64,000 bases of DNA from Flavivirga amylovorans. GTDB taxonomy: Bacteria; Bacteroidota; Bacteroidia; Flavobacteriales; Flavobacteriaceae. The notes beneath the pieces were generated by a model that was not told the origin of the DNA, ran no database searches, and saw only the letters and a program-made list of their open reading frames with translations. The stretch covers positions 152,826-216,825 of the forward strand of contig NZ_JAUOEM010000002.1 of the NCBI RefSeq assembly GCF_030540875.1, read 5' to 3'. Positions within the stretch are counted from its first letter, which is position 1; each line of letters starts with the position of its first letter. Both the position numbers and the translations under genes were made by a program. This document shows positions 36,410 to 44,458 of this stretch, piece after piece.

Positions 36410-37294
36410 TTACTTATTTTTTGCATCCCAAAAATCAAAATAATTAAACCATTGCAATGGATATTTTTTAATCATCCATTCTAAGCTTTGTGTATATTCT
36501 TTTAGTAATGCTTTAGCATCCCTATGCTTTATCTCGGCTGTTCTTGCATAAAGGTGGTAGTGTTTTTTTGTTTCTTTCAGGACATATACAAAAAGCACAG
36601 GAACTTGTAATCGTGAGCTTATAAGAAATGGGCCAGCTGGAAACTTAGTTTCTTTACCTAATAATTCTTCTTTCAAATATTTTGAATCTTTAATGTAACG
36701 ATCTCCTGTTATACAAACAATTTCATTTCTTGCCAATGCTGCATTAATTTCAAAGATATGGGAAAGATCTTCTTTAATAAGAATAATTTTTATATTGGGT
36801 TTTTTTGTTACACTATCAAGGTAATCTTTTATAGCTGTATGCTCGACATTAGTTGTGAGTAAACTGATGCATTCATTTTCTTCTAATTCTCCAAAAAAGT
36901 GTTGAGCAATTTCAAAATTACCCATATGGCCACTTATAAGTATGCCTCCTTTTTTTTGTTTTAGTATTTCTTTTATACGATCTACACCATCATAATCATA
37001 TGTGAATTTAGACTTTAACCCAGAAGAAATAGCAATTTTGTCTATTATTGTTTGCCCAAAAACAAAATAACATCTGTAAATACTTATGATACTTTTAAAC
37101 TTGGAATACTTTAGTCTTTTATGGAAGTAATAGTAGGTCGCTTTTGTGCTATCCATAGCAAAAAGGCAGAAATAAGCAGCAACAAAATATAAAATAAAGT
37201 ATGCCGAACGCAATCCCAGTTTTTTGATACAAAATATGAATATTTTATAGCCTAGAACTGTACCTCTGGACTTTCCTTTCCATTCAGCAGCCAT
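36410..37294 (-). CDS. LpxL/HtrB-like acyltransferase
   Basis: This 294-residue protein has an N-terminal membrane helix (about 28-46) and the LpxL-type motif GGILISGHMGNFEIAQHFF, with the His123-Glu128 pair of the HxxxxE/D acyltransferase motif. Later segments VCITGDRY (near 185) and KFPAGPFLISSRLQVPVLFVYV (near 205-226) also match. Lipid A late acyltransferases move an acyl chain from carrier protein to a hydroxyl. In aryl polyene clusters a homologue attaches the polyene to its acceptor. It is one of several candidates here for making the flexirubin ester. Confidence 0.87.
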   Translation of the reverse strand: MAAEWKGKSRGTVLGYKIFIFCIKKLGLRSAYFILYFVAAYFCLFAMDSTKATYYYFHKRLKYSKFKSIISIYRCYFVFGQTIIDKIAISSGLKSKFTYDYDGVDRIKEILKQKKGGILISGHMGNFEIAQHFFGELEENECISLLTTNVEHTAIKDYLDSVTKKPNIKIILIKEDLSHIFEINAALARNEIVCITGDRYIKDSKYLKEELLGKETKFPAGPFLISSRLQVPVLFVYVLKETKKHYHLYARTAEIKHRDAKALLKEYTQSLEWMIKKYPLQWFNYFDFWDAKNK

Positions 37295-37315
37295 ATATGT
37301 TAGAGTAAAATTGTT

Positions 37316-37561
37316 TTATTCCTTTAATTTATTTTCAATAAGATTGTAAAAATCTTGAAGTGTAATAATATTTATAAAATCTTCTCCTACTAATTTAACA
37401 CCAAAATTAGATTCAATGGATACAACAAGATCAACAAAGTCTAAACTGTCCAGCTCAAGAGTTTCTTTTAAGTTAGCTTCGGGTGAAATATCATCATTTT
37501 CAACTTCAAATTCATCTATAAGAAAGTCGTTTATCTTTTCAATAATAACTTCTTTATTCAT
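37316..37561 (-). CDS. Acyl carrier protein, second copy
   Basis: This 81-residue acidic carrier protein has the attachment motif LELDSLDFVDLVVSIESNFG, Ser near residue 39. It overlaps the ketosynthase gene (37554-38786) by 8 bases, so this carrier and that ketosynthase probably work as a pair. Two carrier proteins in the cluster match the two-carrier pattern of aryl polyene systems, where one may carry the starter and the other the growing chain. Confidence 0.92.
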   Translation of the reverse strand: MNKEVIIEKINDFLIDEFEVENDDISPEANLKETLELDSLDFVDLVVSIESNFGVKLVGEDFINIITLQDFYNLIENKLKE

Positions 37562-38786
37562 CTTTGTGCTTTATTTTTTTTATTATTAATGCTGAATTTG
37601 TTCCTCCAAACCCAAAAGAGTTGGACAAAAATACATCAATTTTTTTATCTATCGTTTTGCTTACCAAATTTAATTTTGCGGCATCTTCATCTGGTTTCTC
37701 CAGATTTATGTTAGGAGCAATAAAAGAGTGCTCCATCATAAGCATTGAGTATATAATTTCACTAGCCCCAGCCATCCAGCATTCATGTCCTGTCATAGAC
37801 TTTGTTGAGCTCACATAAGGGCCGTTTTCTCCAAAAACATCGAATATTGCTTTAGCTTCATTGGCATCTCCAACGGGTGTTGAAGTCGCATGTGCATTAA
37901 CATAGTCTATATTCTCTACGGGAATGTTTGCTTGTAAAATAGCTTTATTCATTGCGCGGGAAGGGCCATCGACATTTGGTGTCGAAATATGTTCTCCGTT
38001 TGATGAAAAACCATAGCCTATAATTTCACCTAAAATAGGTGCTCCTCTCTTTATGGCAGACTCATAACTTTCTACTACTAAGGTTGCCCCGCCGCCACTA
38101 GGAATAAGACCGTCACGATTTTTATCGAATGGTCGCGATGCCTTTGCTGGTTGTTCTTCGTTTGAAGAAAATACTCCTAAACCATCAAAACTGGCCATGG
38201 CTAGTTCATTAATTTCTTGAGCACCTCCACATATAATACAGTCTTGAAGTCCGCTTTTTATAAGTTGATATGCCATACCAATAGCGTGAGAGCCACTTGC
38301 GCAGGCAGCACTTATGGTGAAATTAACACCTGTTAATTTAAAAATAGTAGAGAGATTCATGGTTACGGTAGAGTTCATGCCTTTAAAAATAGATCCTGAA
38401 CCTACTAAAGTGGTGTCTTTTTTCTCTCTAATCTTATCAACAGATTCTATAATAGACTTCGCGGTACTATCATTACCGTAAAGGATTCCTACTTCGTTGG
38501 CATCTATAAACTCTTGAGTGATTTTTGCATTTTCTAAGGCTTCAATAGTTGCCATATAGGCATATGATCCTTCTTCTCCTAGACTAATGCGTTGTCTTCT
38601 TGTAAGGAGGTTTTTAAGGTTAGGTGTCTCTACCATCCCTGTTAAGGATGAACGATATCCAAAAGGTTTTCTTTTTTCGTCAGAGATAATTCCAGAGGTA
38701 CCGTTATAAAGAGACGTTTTTACTTCTTCTAAATTTTTACCAATACAGGAATAAATCCCCATACCAGTTATAACAACTCTTCTCAT
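37554..38786 (-). CDS. Beta-ketoacyl-ACP synthase (FabB/FabF-like), third active copy
   Basis: This 410-residue ketosynthase has Cys162 in FTISAACASGSHAIG, His in VNAHATSTPVGDANE and His in KSMTGHECWMAGAS, with the C-terminal loop LSNSFGFGGTNSALII. The HAT (not HGT) variation in the first His motif is conservative. It is coupled to a carrier protein gene and lies 12 bases downstream of the ketoreductase, forming a KS-ACP-KR module near the start of the operon. Confidence 0.92.
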   Translation of the reverse strand: MRRVVITGMGIYSCIGKNLEEVKTSLYNGTSGIISDEKRKPFGYRSSLTGMVETPNLKNLLTRRQRISLGEEGSYAYMATIEALENAKITQEFIDANEVGILYGNDSTAKSIIESVDKIREKKDTTLVGSGSIFKGMNSTVTMNLSTIFKLTGVNFTISAACASGSHAIGMAYQLIKSGLQDCIICGGAQEINELAMASFDGLGVFSSNEEQPAKASRPFDKNRDGLIPSGGGATLVVESYESAIKRGAPILGEIIGYGFSSNGEHISTPNVDGPSRAMNKAILQANIPVENIDYVNAHATSTPVGDANEAKAIFDVFGENGPYVSSTKSMTGHECWMAGASEIIYSMLMMEHSFIAPNINLEKPDEDAAKLNLVSKTIDKKIDVFLSNSFGFGGTNSALIIKKIKHKDE

Positions 38787-38798
38787 CTTTCAAATTAT

Positions 38799-39548
38799 TT
38801 ATGAATAAATGCCACCATTTATATTTATAACTTCCCCTGTAATGTAAGATGCTTTTTCAGATGCTAAAAAAGATACTAAATGTGCCACTTCTTCGGGCTC
38901 TCCAAAACGATTTGCAGGGACTTGTTTTTTTAATTCTTTTTCATCTAAATCCCCAGTCATATCTGTTTTAATAAATCCTGGAGCTACTGCATTTACTGTA
39001 ATCTTACGTTTGGCTATTTCTTGAGCTAAAGCTTTAGTGGCTCCTATAACTGCTCCTTTTGCTGCAGAATAATTGGTTTGACCTGGAGTGCCTTTAAGAC
39101 CAGATAATGAAACAATATTAATAATACGTCCATATTTTCGAACCAACAACTTTTGAATTAAATGATTCGTTACATTAAAGAATCCATTAAGGCTAGTATT
39201 AACAACATTATTCCAGTCTTCAGAAGTCATCCACATAAATAAGCCGTCTTTTGTTATTCCAGCATTATTAACTATCACTTCAATAACAGCGTCTTTATTG
39301 TTTTCGTGCCAGTTATCTAAAACAGATTTCACTTCTTCATTATCAACCACATTAAATTGTAATAATTCACCTGTACCACCAGCGTCTTTAACACTTTCTA
39401 ATGTGTCTTGAGCAGCTTGTTTATTATTTTGATAGTTAATTAAAATGTGATAATTAGTGTCTTTGGCTAGTTGAATACAGATTGCTTTTCCGATCCCTCT
39501 TGACCCACCAGTTACTAAAGCGTATTTTGTAATCTTATTTTTGTCCAT
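38799..39548 (-). CDS. 3-oxoacyl-ACP reductase (FabG-like)
   Basis: This 249-residue short-chain dehydrogenase has the NADPH motif ALVTGGSRGIGKAI (about 11-24), NNAGIT, the catalytic Ser in IVSLSGLKGTPGQ, and YSAAKGAVIGATKALAQE with Tyr and Lys spaced by four. The C-terminal half carries VNAVAPGFIKTDM and ITGEVININGG. It would reduce 3-oxoacyl-ACP after each ketosynthase round. No enoyl reductase gene is visible in the cluster, which fits a polyene rather than a saturated product. Confidence 0.93.
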   Translation of the reverse strand: MDKNKITKYALVTGGSRGIGKAICIQLAKDTNYHILINYQNNKQAAQDTLESVKDAGGTGELLQFNVVDNEEVKSVLDNWHENNKDAVIEVIVNNAGITKDGLFMWMTSEDWNNVVNTSLNGFFNVTNHLIQKLLVRKYGRIINIVSLSGLKGTPGQTNYSAAKGAVIGATKALAQEIAKRKITVNAVAPGFIKTDMTGDLDEKELKKQVPANRFGEPEEVAHLVSFLASEKASYITGEVININGGIYS

Positions 39549-39569
39549 TTTTAGAATGAGAGTTAGGGC

Positions 39570-40706
39570 TTATTGTTTTTTTGAAAAAAGTTCAGCATTT
39601 TGATACCATTTATTGCCTAATGCTTCCCCTTTTTTATTTATAAACCCCCATAGTTTACCTTTTTTTACGCGAGCTAATCCGTTATGAAAACCTTTAACGG
39701 CGTTTTTACTGAATAAAGATAAGCCCCCTGCTGTAATTTGATATTCTGCAGGAATTACAATGTCTCCAGATTTATTAATAAAACCCCACAGTTTTTTTTC
39801 TTTCACGGGTGCTAACCCATCTGCTGAAAAGGTCTCTGCATCTCTAAAATTGAATGCGACCACTTCTTCCCCCTTTTCATTAATGTACCCCCATAGTTTT
39901 TTATTAGAAACAGGTGCTAACCCATTATTAAAGGCTCTTGCTTTATCAAACCTAGGTTTTATTACCCATGCTCCTGAATTGTTTATAAAACCAATTTTCT
40001 TATTACTTCTTGCATAGGTTAAGTTGGAATTGTCATTAAAATCCCAAATTTTATCAATTCCTACGGTTGTGTTAAATTTATTATTGCTTATAACTCCAAA
40101 AGTTTCTCCTTTTTTTGCCCAAACACCTTGTTTATTGTAGCTCCCTATTTCATCATATTCCGTAGGAATGAAAACTTTTCCTTGTTTATCTATCATGCCC
40201 CAAAAATCTCCTTTTCGTACTTTAGCATAACCATTGACAAACGGTTTAATGATATAGTAAGTTGGTTCTAAAATAACTTTACCATCAGTTCCGATAAGTC
40301 CGGTTTTTTTAGCTTTTTTTAGAAAAGCAACTCCATCATTAAAATCATAATGTTTTTCTGTTACCGGCGTGCTTAATTTTTCTCCCGAAGCATTGACGTA
40401 ACTCCATTCGTCATTTTGGAGCACTAGTACATAACCAGAATTGAAGCTTTTTACTCTATCGAACTCAGGATTAAGTACCCACTTGCCAGATGTGTCAATT
40501 AAACCCCATTTATCGTCTTTAATAACCGCAGCATAGCCTTCAGAAAAATTTCCTGCTTTTTCAAATTGAGGTTGAATGACATATTCTCCAGATGTGTTAA
40601 TGTAACCAAAAAGATTATTGTCTCTAACAAGAGCTAATTCTTGCGCATTAATAGATGTTAGATTTAAAAGAAACGTAAAAAGTAAAGTGTAGTAAAATTT
40701 CATCAT
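39570..40706 (-). CDS. Secreted WG-repeat protein in the pigment operon
   Basis: This 378-residue protein has a signal peptide (residues 1-21, ending NAQE). About eight or nine WG-type repeats follow, each near 35-40 residues, with the pattern WG-(Y/F)-I-(N/D)-x-x-G-x-(V)-I-x-P-x-(F/Y)-D. Examples are WGYINEKGEEVVAFNF and WGFINKSGDIVIPAEY. WG repeats form beta-rich, mostly binding proteins with no known catalytic residues. Its stop overlaps the ammonia-lyase gene start side by 4 bases, so it is translated with the pathway enzymes although it is exported. A periplasmic binding or scaffold role for pigment is possible; nothing in the sequence proves it. Confidence 0.88.
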   Translation of the reverse strand: MMKFYYTLLFTFLLNLTSINAQELALVRDNNLFGYINTSGEYVIQPQFEKAGNFSEGYAAVIKDDKWGLIDTSGKWVLNPEFDRVKSFNSGYVLVLQNDEWSYVNASGEKLSTPVTEKHYDFNDGVAFLKKAKKTGLIGTDGKVILEPTYYIIKPFVNGYAKVRKGDFWGMIDKQGKVFIPTEYDEIGSYNKQGVWAKKGETFGVISNNKFNTTVGIDKIWDFNDNSNLTYARSNKKIGFINNSGAWVIKPRFDKARAFNNGLAPVSNKKLWGYINEKGEEVVAFNFRDAETFSADGLAPVKEKKLWGFINKSGDIVIPAEYQITAGGLSLFSKNAVKGFHNGLARVKKGKLWGFINKKGEALGNKWYQNAELFSKKQ

Positions 40707-42238
40707 ACAATATTGTTTTCATGATTCATAATAAAGTCTTTAACCTTATTTACATAAGGGTACATGACCATGTCTTCTGTAAATATAGGAACTAAATGTC
40801 TTATAGCATCATACATTTTTTTAGTTTTTGTAGATATTTTATCTTGTGTTTTAAGATATTCAATTGCTTGTATTATGGTTATCATTTCAATAGCAACGAC
40901 TTCAAAAGCATTTTCAATAACTTTTTTTGTAATTAATGCTGCATTGGTTCCCATACTAACAATGTCTTGATTATCATTATTATTTGGGATACTATGAACA
41001 TACATAGGGTTGGATAACATTTGATTTTCGGCTGTAGTAGATGTTGCCGTAAATTGAACACCTTGCATACCAAAATTTAAACCTAAGGTCCCAAGGTTTA
41101 CAAATGCAGGAAGAATATTATTAAGATTAGGGTTTAGCAAGTAGTTAAGTTGGCGCTCAGCCAGCATACTCATTTTGGCAACAACTAGTTTTAATTTATC
41201 CATTTCTAACGATACATAATCGCCATGAAAGTTTCCACCATGGTATACATGTTGTTTTTCTACGCTAACTATAGGGTTGTCGTTTGCTGAATTTACTTCT
41301 TCAATTAAAATATTTTCTATATTATTTAAAGTATCCAAAACAGGCCCTAATACTTGAGGGACACATCGTAAGGAATAATATTCTTGTACTTTTTCTTCAA
41401 AGACAGTAACCTCTGGGTTTTTATTATATAAAAACTCTTCACGTTTTCTGGTTAGCTTGCTGTCATTTAAATGTGTTCTCATTTGTTTAGCGACTTCACG
41501 CTGCCCTTTATGCTTTTTTGTTTGGTTTAACTCAAAGGACAAGTGGTCATCGTAAGCCTGAACGATTTCATTGATTGCTGAAGAACACAAGATCACCCAA
41601 TTAAGTAATCGTCTGGTGTTTATGGTGTTTACAATACCAATACCAGTCATTACAGACGTACCATTCATTAAAGCCAACCCTTCTCGTAGAGCAACAGTAA
41701 TTGGTTTTAAGTTTTCTATTTCAAAAACTTCTTTTGTGGGTTTTAATTCATTCTTATAAAAAACTTCACCTTCACCAATTAAAACAAGTGCTAAATGAGC
41801 TAATTGTACTAAATCGCCACTAGCACCAACACCACCATGTTCGTAAATTAACGGAATGATATCTCTGTTAATTAATGCTCTCATTAATTCTATTACCGAT
41901 TTATGTACTCCAGAATGACCTAATGACAACGTATTTAATCGCGCTAGCATAGCTGCTTTTACATACATAGGATCAATAATATTTCCTGTACCAGAAGCAT
42001 GACTTCTAATTAAGTTGTACTGTAGTTTTATACGATCTGTATCATCTATTTTATACTGCGCCATGGGACCAAAGCCTGTATTAACGCCATATATAGTTTT
42101 GTTTTCCGAAAACGTTTTTAAAAAATTAAAACTATTTTCAATAGTTTCAAAAACCGTATTATCAATTTCGATAGGATTGTTTTGAAAGATGATTTTGTAA
42201 AAATCTTCGATACCTAAAGTTCCATTAAGTTTTAACAT
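40703..42238 (-). CDS. Tyrosine ammonia-lyase (HAL/PAL family)
   Basis: This 511-residue enzyme forms the MIO prosthetic group from Ala139-Ser140-Gly141 in HGGVGASGDLVQL. It also has the catalytic Tyr in IYGVNTGFGPMAQ and the NPMYVHSIPNNNDNQDIVS and FNFGMQG-type segments (FGMQGVQFTATSTTAENQ). The selectivity loop QYNLIRSHASGTG, with Ser79-His80, matches my memory of the characterised Flavobacterium johnsoniae tyrosine ammonia-lyase, not the HHL loop of Rhodobacter TAL. It would deaminate tyrosine to 4-coumarate, the flexirubin starter. It is the first gene of the operon, about 70 bases after a TAAATTTG box. Confidence 0.92.
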   Translation of the reverse strand: MLKLNGTLGIEDFYKIIFQNNPIEIDNTVFETIENSFNFLKTFSENKTIYGVNTGFGPMAQYKIDDTDRIKLQYNLIRSHASGTGNIIDPMYVKAAMLARLNTLSLGHSGVHKSVIELMRALINRDIIPLIYEHGGVGASGDLVQLAHLALVLIGEGEVFYKNELKPTKEVFEIENLKPITVALREGLALMNGTSVMTGIGIVNTINTRRLLNWVILCSSAINEIVQAYDDHLSFELNQTKKHKGQREVAKQMRTHLNDSKLTRKREEFLYNKNPEVTVFEEKVQEYYSLRCVPQVLGPVLDTLNNIENILIEEVNSANDNPIVSVEKQHVYHGGNFHGDYVSLEMDKLKLVVAKMSMLAERQLNYLLNPNLNNILPAFVNLGTLGLNFGMQGVQFTATSTTAENQMLSNPMYVHSIPNNNDNQDIVSMGTNAALITKKVIENAFEVVAIEMITIIQAIEYLKTQDKISTKTKKMYDAIRHLVPIFTEDMVMYPYVNKVKDFIMNHENNIV

Positions 42239-42307
42239 CTAGCCTGTGTTGGTAAAATTTAAAAATAATATTTTAATAACTAAAGATAAAATAGTTATTT
42301 TGGAATG

Positions 42308-42315
42308 CAAATTTA
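42308..42315 (-). promoter_or_regulatory. -7 element of the pigment operon promoter
   Basis: The minus strand reads TAAATTTG, an exact TAnnTTTG match. TTG lies 16 bases upstream of it at 42332-42334, one short of the usual 17-23 spacing. The predicted start is near 42301, giving a leader of about 60 bases to the ammonia-lyase ATG. Because genes from 42238 to 8949 are packed with overlaps or short gaps, this may drive the whole cluster. Confidence 0.5.
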
Positions 42316-42345
42316 GAATAATAAATGATACCAACTAAAAAGATT

Positions 42346-43593
42346 ATGAGTGAAGAAAGTGTTGACGTACTAATTATAGGCGCAGGACCATCTGGATGTG
42401 TTTCGGCATCATATTTGTACGACAAGGGCTGTAGGATAAAGGTGATAGAAAAAAGTAGGTTTCCAAGGTTTGTTATAGGAGAAAGCTTGTTGCCTAGATG
42501 CATGGATCATTTTGAAGAAGTAGGTTTGTTAGATAGTCTAAAAAAGTGTGACTTTGAAGTTAAAAAGGGTGCACGATTTATTAGGGGAGAAGAGGTGTGT
42601 AATTTCGATTTCAGTAAGAAACATACAGAAGGATGGGATTGGACTTGGCAAGCACCGCGAGCAGATTTTGACAATGTACTTGCAAATGAACTTATAAAAC
42701 GAGGTGTAGATATTACTTTTGAGCATGAGGTGGTTGATGTTGTTTTTAATGAAGATGGTAGTTCTCTAACAACCATTAAGGATAAGAAAGGTGAAAGTAA
42801 TACCATCAGAGCAAAATATATTATTGATTCAAGTGGATATGGTAGGGTTTTACCGCGACTTTTAAATTTAGAGAAGCCATCAGAACTTCTTAATCAGTCT
42901 TCAATATTTACACATGTAAAAGATATTAAACGTCCTGAGGGATGGGAAGGTACACGCATAACATTTGATGTCATAGATAGGCGCGTATGGTTATGGGTTA
43001 TTCCGTTTTCTGATGATACAACGAGTATTGGTTATGTTGGACCAACAGAATTTGTAGAATCTTTTGAAGGTACACCAACTGAAAAGTTAGCAAAAATGCT
43101 CAAACTTTCAGATTATTATAGTGATAGGTTTGATGGTGTTGATTTTTTGTTCAATCCAGTTGAAATAAAAAATTACTCTAAATCTGTGACTCAACTTTAT
43201 GGTAAGGGATATGTGCTTACTGGTAATAGTGCCGAGTTTTTAGATCCTGTATTTTCTTCTGGGGTTACATTTGCGACAGAATCTGCTTTACTTGCTGCAA
43301 AATTAATTACTAAAGAATTACAGAATACTGAAGTTGATTGGGAAGTAGAGTATTCAGATTATATTAAAAAAGGTGTTAATGTTTTTGCAACTTATGTAAA
43401 GGAATGGTATACTGGAAATCTCCAAAAAATATTTTTCCACAAACCAGAAAACCCTGAGATTAAAAAACAAATATGTGCTGTTTTAGCTGGATATGTTTGG
43501 GATGAAACCAATCCTTTTGTGAAAAATCATGATAGGCTGGTTAAGACTGTTGCTCATATTATTGATATGGAAACAGAAAAAGCGAATAATTAA
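42346..43593 (+). CDS. FAD-dependent halogenase-like monooxygenase
   Basis: This protein of about 415 residues has GxGxxG in VDVLIIGAGPSGCVSASYL, then GESLLPRCMDHFEEVG, the pattern of flavin-dependent halogenases. The signature WxWxIP is present (WLWVIP, about residues 215-220). The equivalent of the catalytic Lys lies in FEVKKGARFI (Lys73 or Lys74). It is divergent from the pigment operon with about 107 bases between the two starts and probably chlorinates the aryl head of the flexirubin; an oxidase role cannot be excluded. ATG at 42346 is preferred over 42325 because it begins just before the Rossmann strand. Confidence 0.82.
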   Translation: MSEESVDVLIIGAGPSGCVSASYLYDKGCRIKVIEKSRFPRFVIGESLLPRCMDHFEEVGLLDSLKKCDFEVKKGARFIRGEEVCNFDFSKKHTEGWDWTWQAPRADFDNVLANELIKRGVDITFEHEVVDVVFNEDGSSLTTIKDKKGESNTIRAKYIIDSSGYGRVLPRLLNLEKPSELLNQSSIFTHVKDIKRPEGWEGTRITFDVIDRRVWLWVIPFSDDTTSIGYVGPTEFVESFEGTPTEKLAKMLKLSDYYSDRFDGVDFLFNPVEIKNYSKSVTQLYGKGYVLTGNSAEFLDPVFSSGVTFATESALLAAKLITKELQNTEVDWEVEYSDYIKKGVNVFATYVKEWYTGNLQKIFFHKPENPEIKKQICAVLAGYVWDETNPFVKNHDRLVKTVAHIIDMETEKANN

Positions 43594-43615
43594 AAAATTA
43601 TTCGCTTTTTCTGTT
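43572..43615. terminator. Bidirectional intrinsic terminator
   Basis: A perfect 20-base inverted repeat (43572-43591 with 43596-43615) encloses a 4-base loop, with A-tracts and T-tracts on both sides of the GCGAATAATT core. It contains the halogenase-like stop codon (43591-43593) and sits between two convergent genes, so it can end transcription from either side. Confidence 0.85.
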
Positions 43616-43638
43616 AATATCCGTTTTACTGATCCTAA

Positions 43639-44244
43639 TTATTTTAGTGCTTTTTTCTTTAGGTTTTTAGCAAATTCTTTAGCTAGTTTTGCATAAGCTT
43701 CAGAGATGCGGTATCCGGAATTATAGTCATTCCCCATAGCTCCATATCCTTCTACTTTAGTATAATCTGCTGAAAATAAAATAACATCAGGAGTTTTAGT
43801 TTCAAAAGCAACAAGGGTTGCTTCTATTTTTGAGTTTTGTCTCACGATGCCAACATTATAACCTGCGTACATCATAGTAGTTTTTACAAGCAAAGTATAT
43901 TTTGCAGCAGTATTTTGAGTTACTTTTACTTCACCATCTTCAAATCTTTTGTTAAATGATTCTATAAATTTTGGTTCATATCGGTCTTTTCTATCTGCAA
44001 ACCATGACGCTTTAAATTTTTCTCCTGCTCCAGCTTCTTTGTCTTCTCTCTTTTTCATTTTATCTTTAAGAAAGTCTTCTTCCGAATCGTACTTTGGGAT
44101 CTTTAAATCCGAGTACTCAAATTGTAGGTTGTACTCTGTGATTTCTTTTAAGTTTTTAAAATCACCTTCTTTAACTTTGACCTTTTGAGAAAACATCAGA
44201 GATGTAAAAAAGATTGCTGAAATAATTGTTAATTGTTTTTTCAT
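43639..44244 (-). CDS. Exported protein of unknown function
   Basis: This 201-residue protein has a signal peptide (residues 1-19, ending LMFSQ) and a lysine- and glutamate-rich body without cysteines. The C-terminal half (VTQNTAAKYTLLVKTTMMYAGYNVGIVRQNSKIEATLVAFE) suggests a beta-rich domain, perhaps related to lipoprotein-like families that bind in the periplasm. I recognise no named domain. It stands alone between a terminator and a 214-base gap. Confidence 0.75.
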   Translation of the reverse strand: MKKQLTIISAIFFTSLMFSQKVKVKEGDFKNLKEITEYNLQFEYSDLKIPKYDSEEDFLKDKMKKREDKEAGAGEKFKASWFADRKDRYEPKFIESFNKRFEDGEVKVTQNTAAKYTLLVKTTMMYAGYNVGIVRQNSKIEATLVAFETKTPDVILFSADYTKVEGYGAMGNDYNSGYRISEAYAKLAKEFAKNLKKKALK

Positions 44245-44361
44245 AAAATATATACTAAGTGTTAAAATTGTAGTTACGAACTCTCAAATATAAAAGAAAT
44301 CACTTATAAATAAAACTTTAATTAATTGTCTGCCTTTTGCTTTCTCTAGGTGTTACTTATA

Positions 44362-44380
44362 GAACTCGTTTAAACTTTTT
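44362..44380 (+). repeat. Half-site related to the 48.1-kb palindromic element
   Basis: GAACTCGTTTAAACTTTTT here matches the outer arm of the palindrome at 48086-48247 in 17 of 19 positions. No matching opposite arm is present nearby. It lies in the 44245-44458 gap, which otherwise is AT-rich and shows no gene. It may be an eroded or partial copy. Confidence 0.45.
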
Positions 44381-44458
44381 TATTTTTGGAAGGCGCTTTT
44401 TTTTAAATCATTTATTTTTTTCAAAAAGAAATTTCGTAAATCGTTGTTTAGAGTTGAA

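Noticed and set aside
40703..42238. Histidine ammonia-lyase (hutH)
   Set aside because: The Ser-His pair looks like HutH, but the long matched segments to the F. johnsoniae tyrosine enzyme, the pigment cluster and the absence of other hut genes favour tyrosine as substrate.
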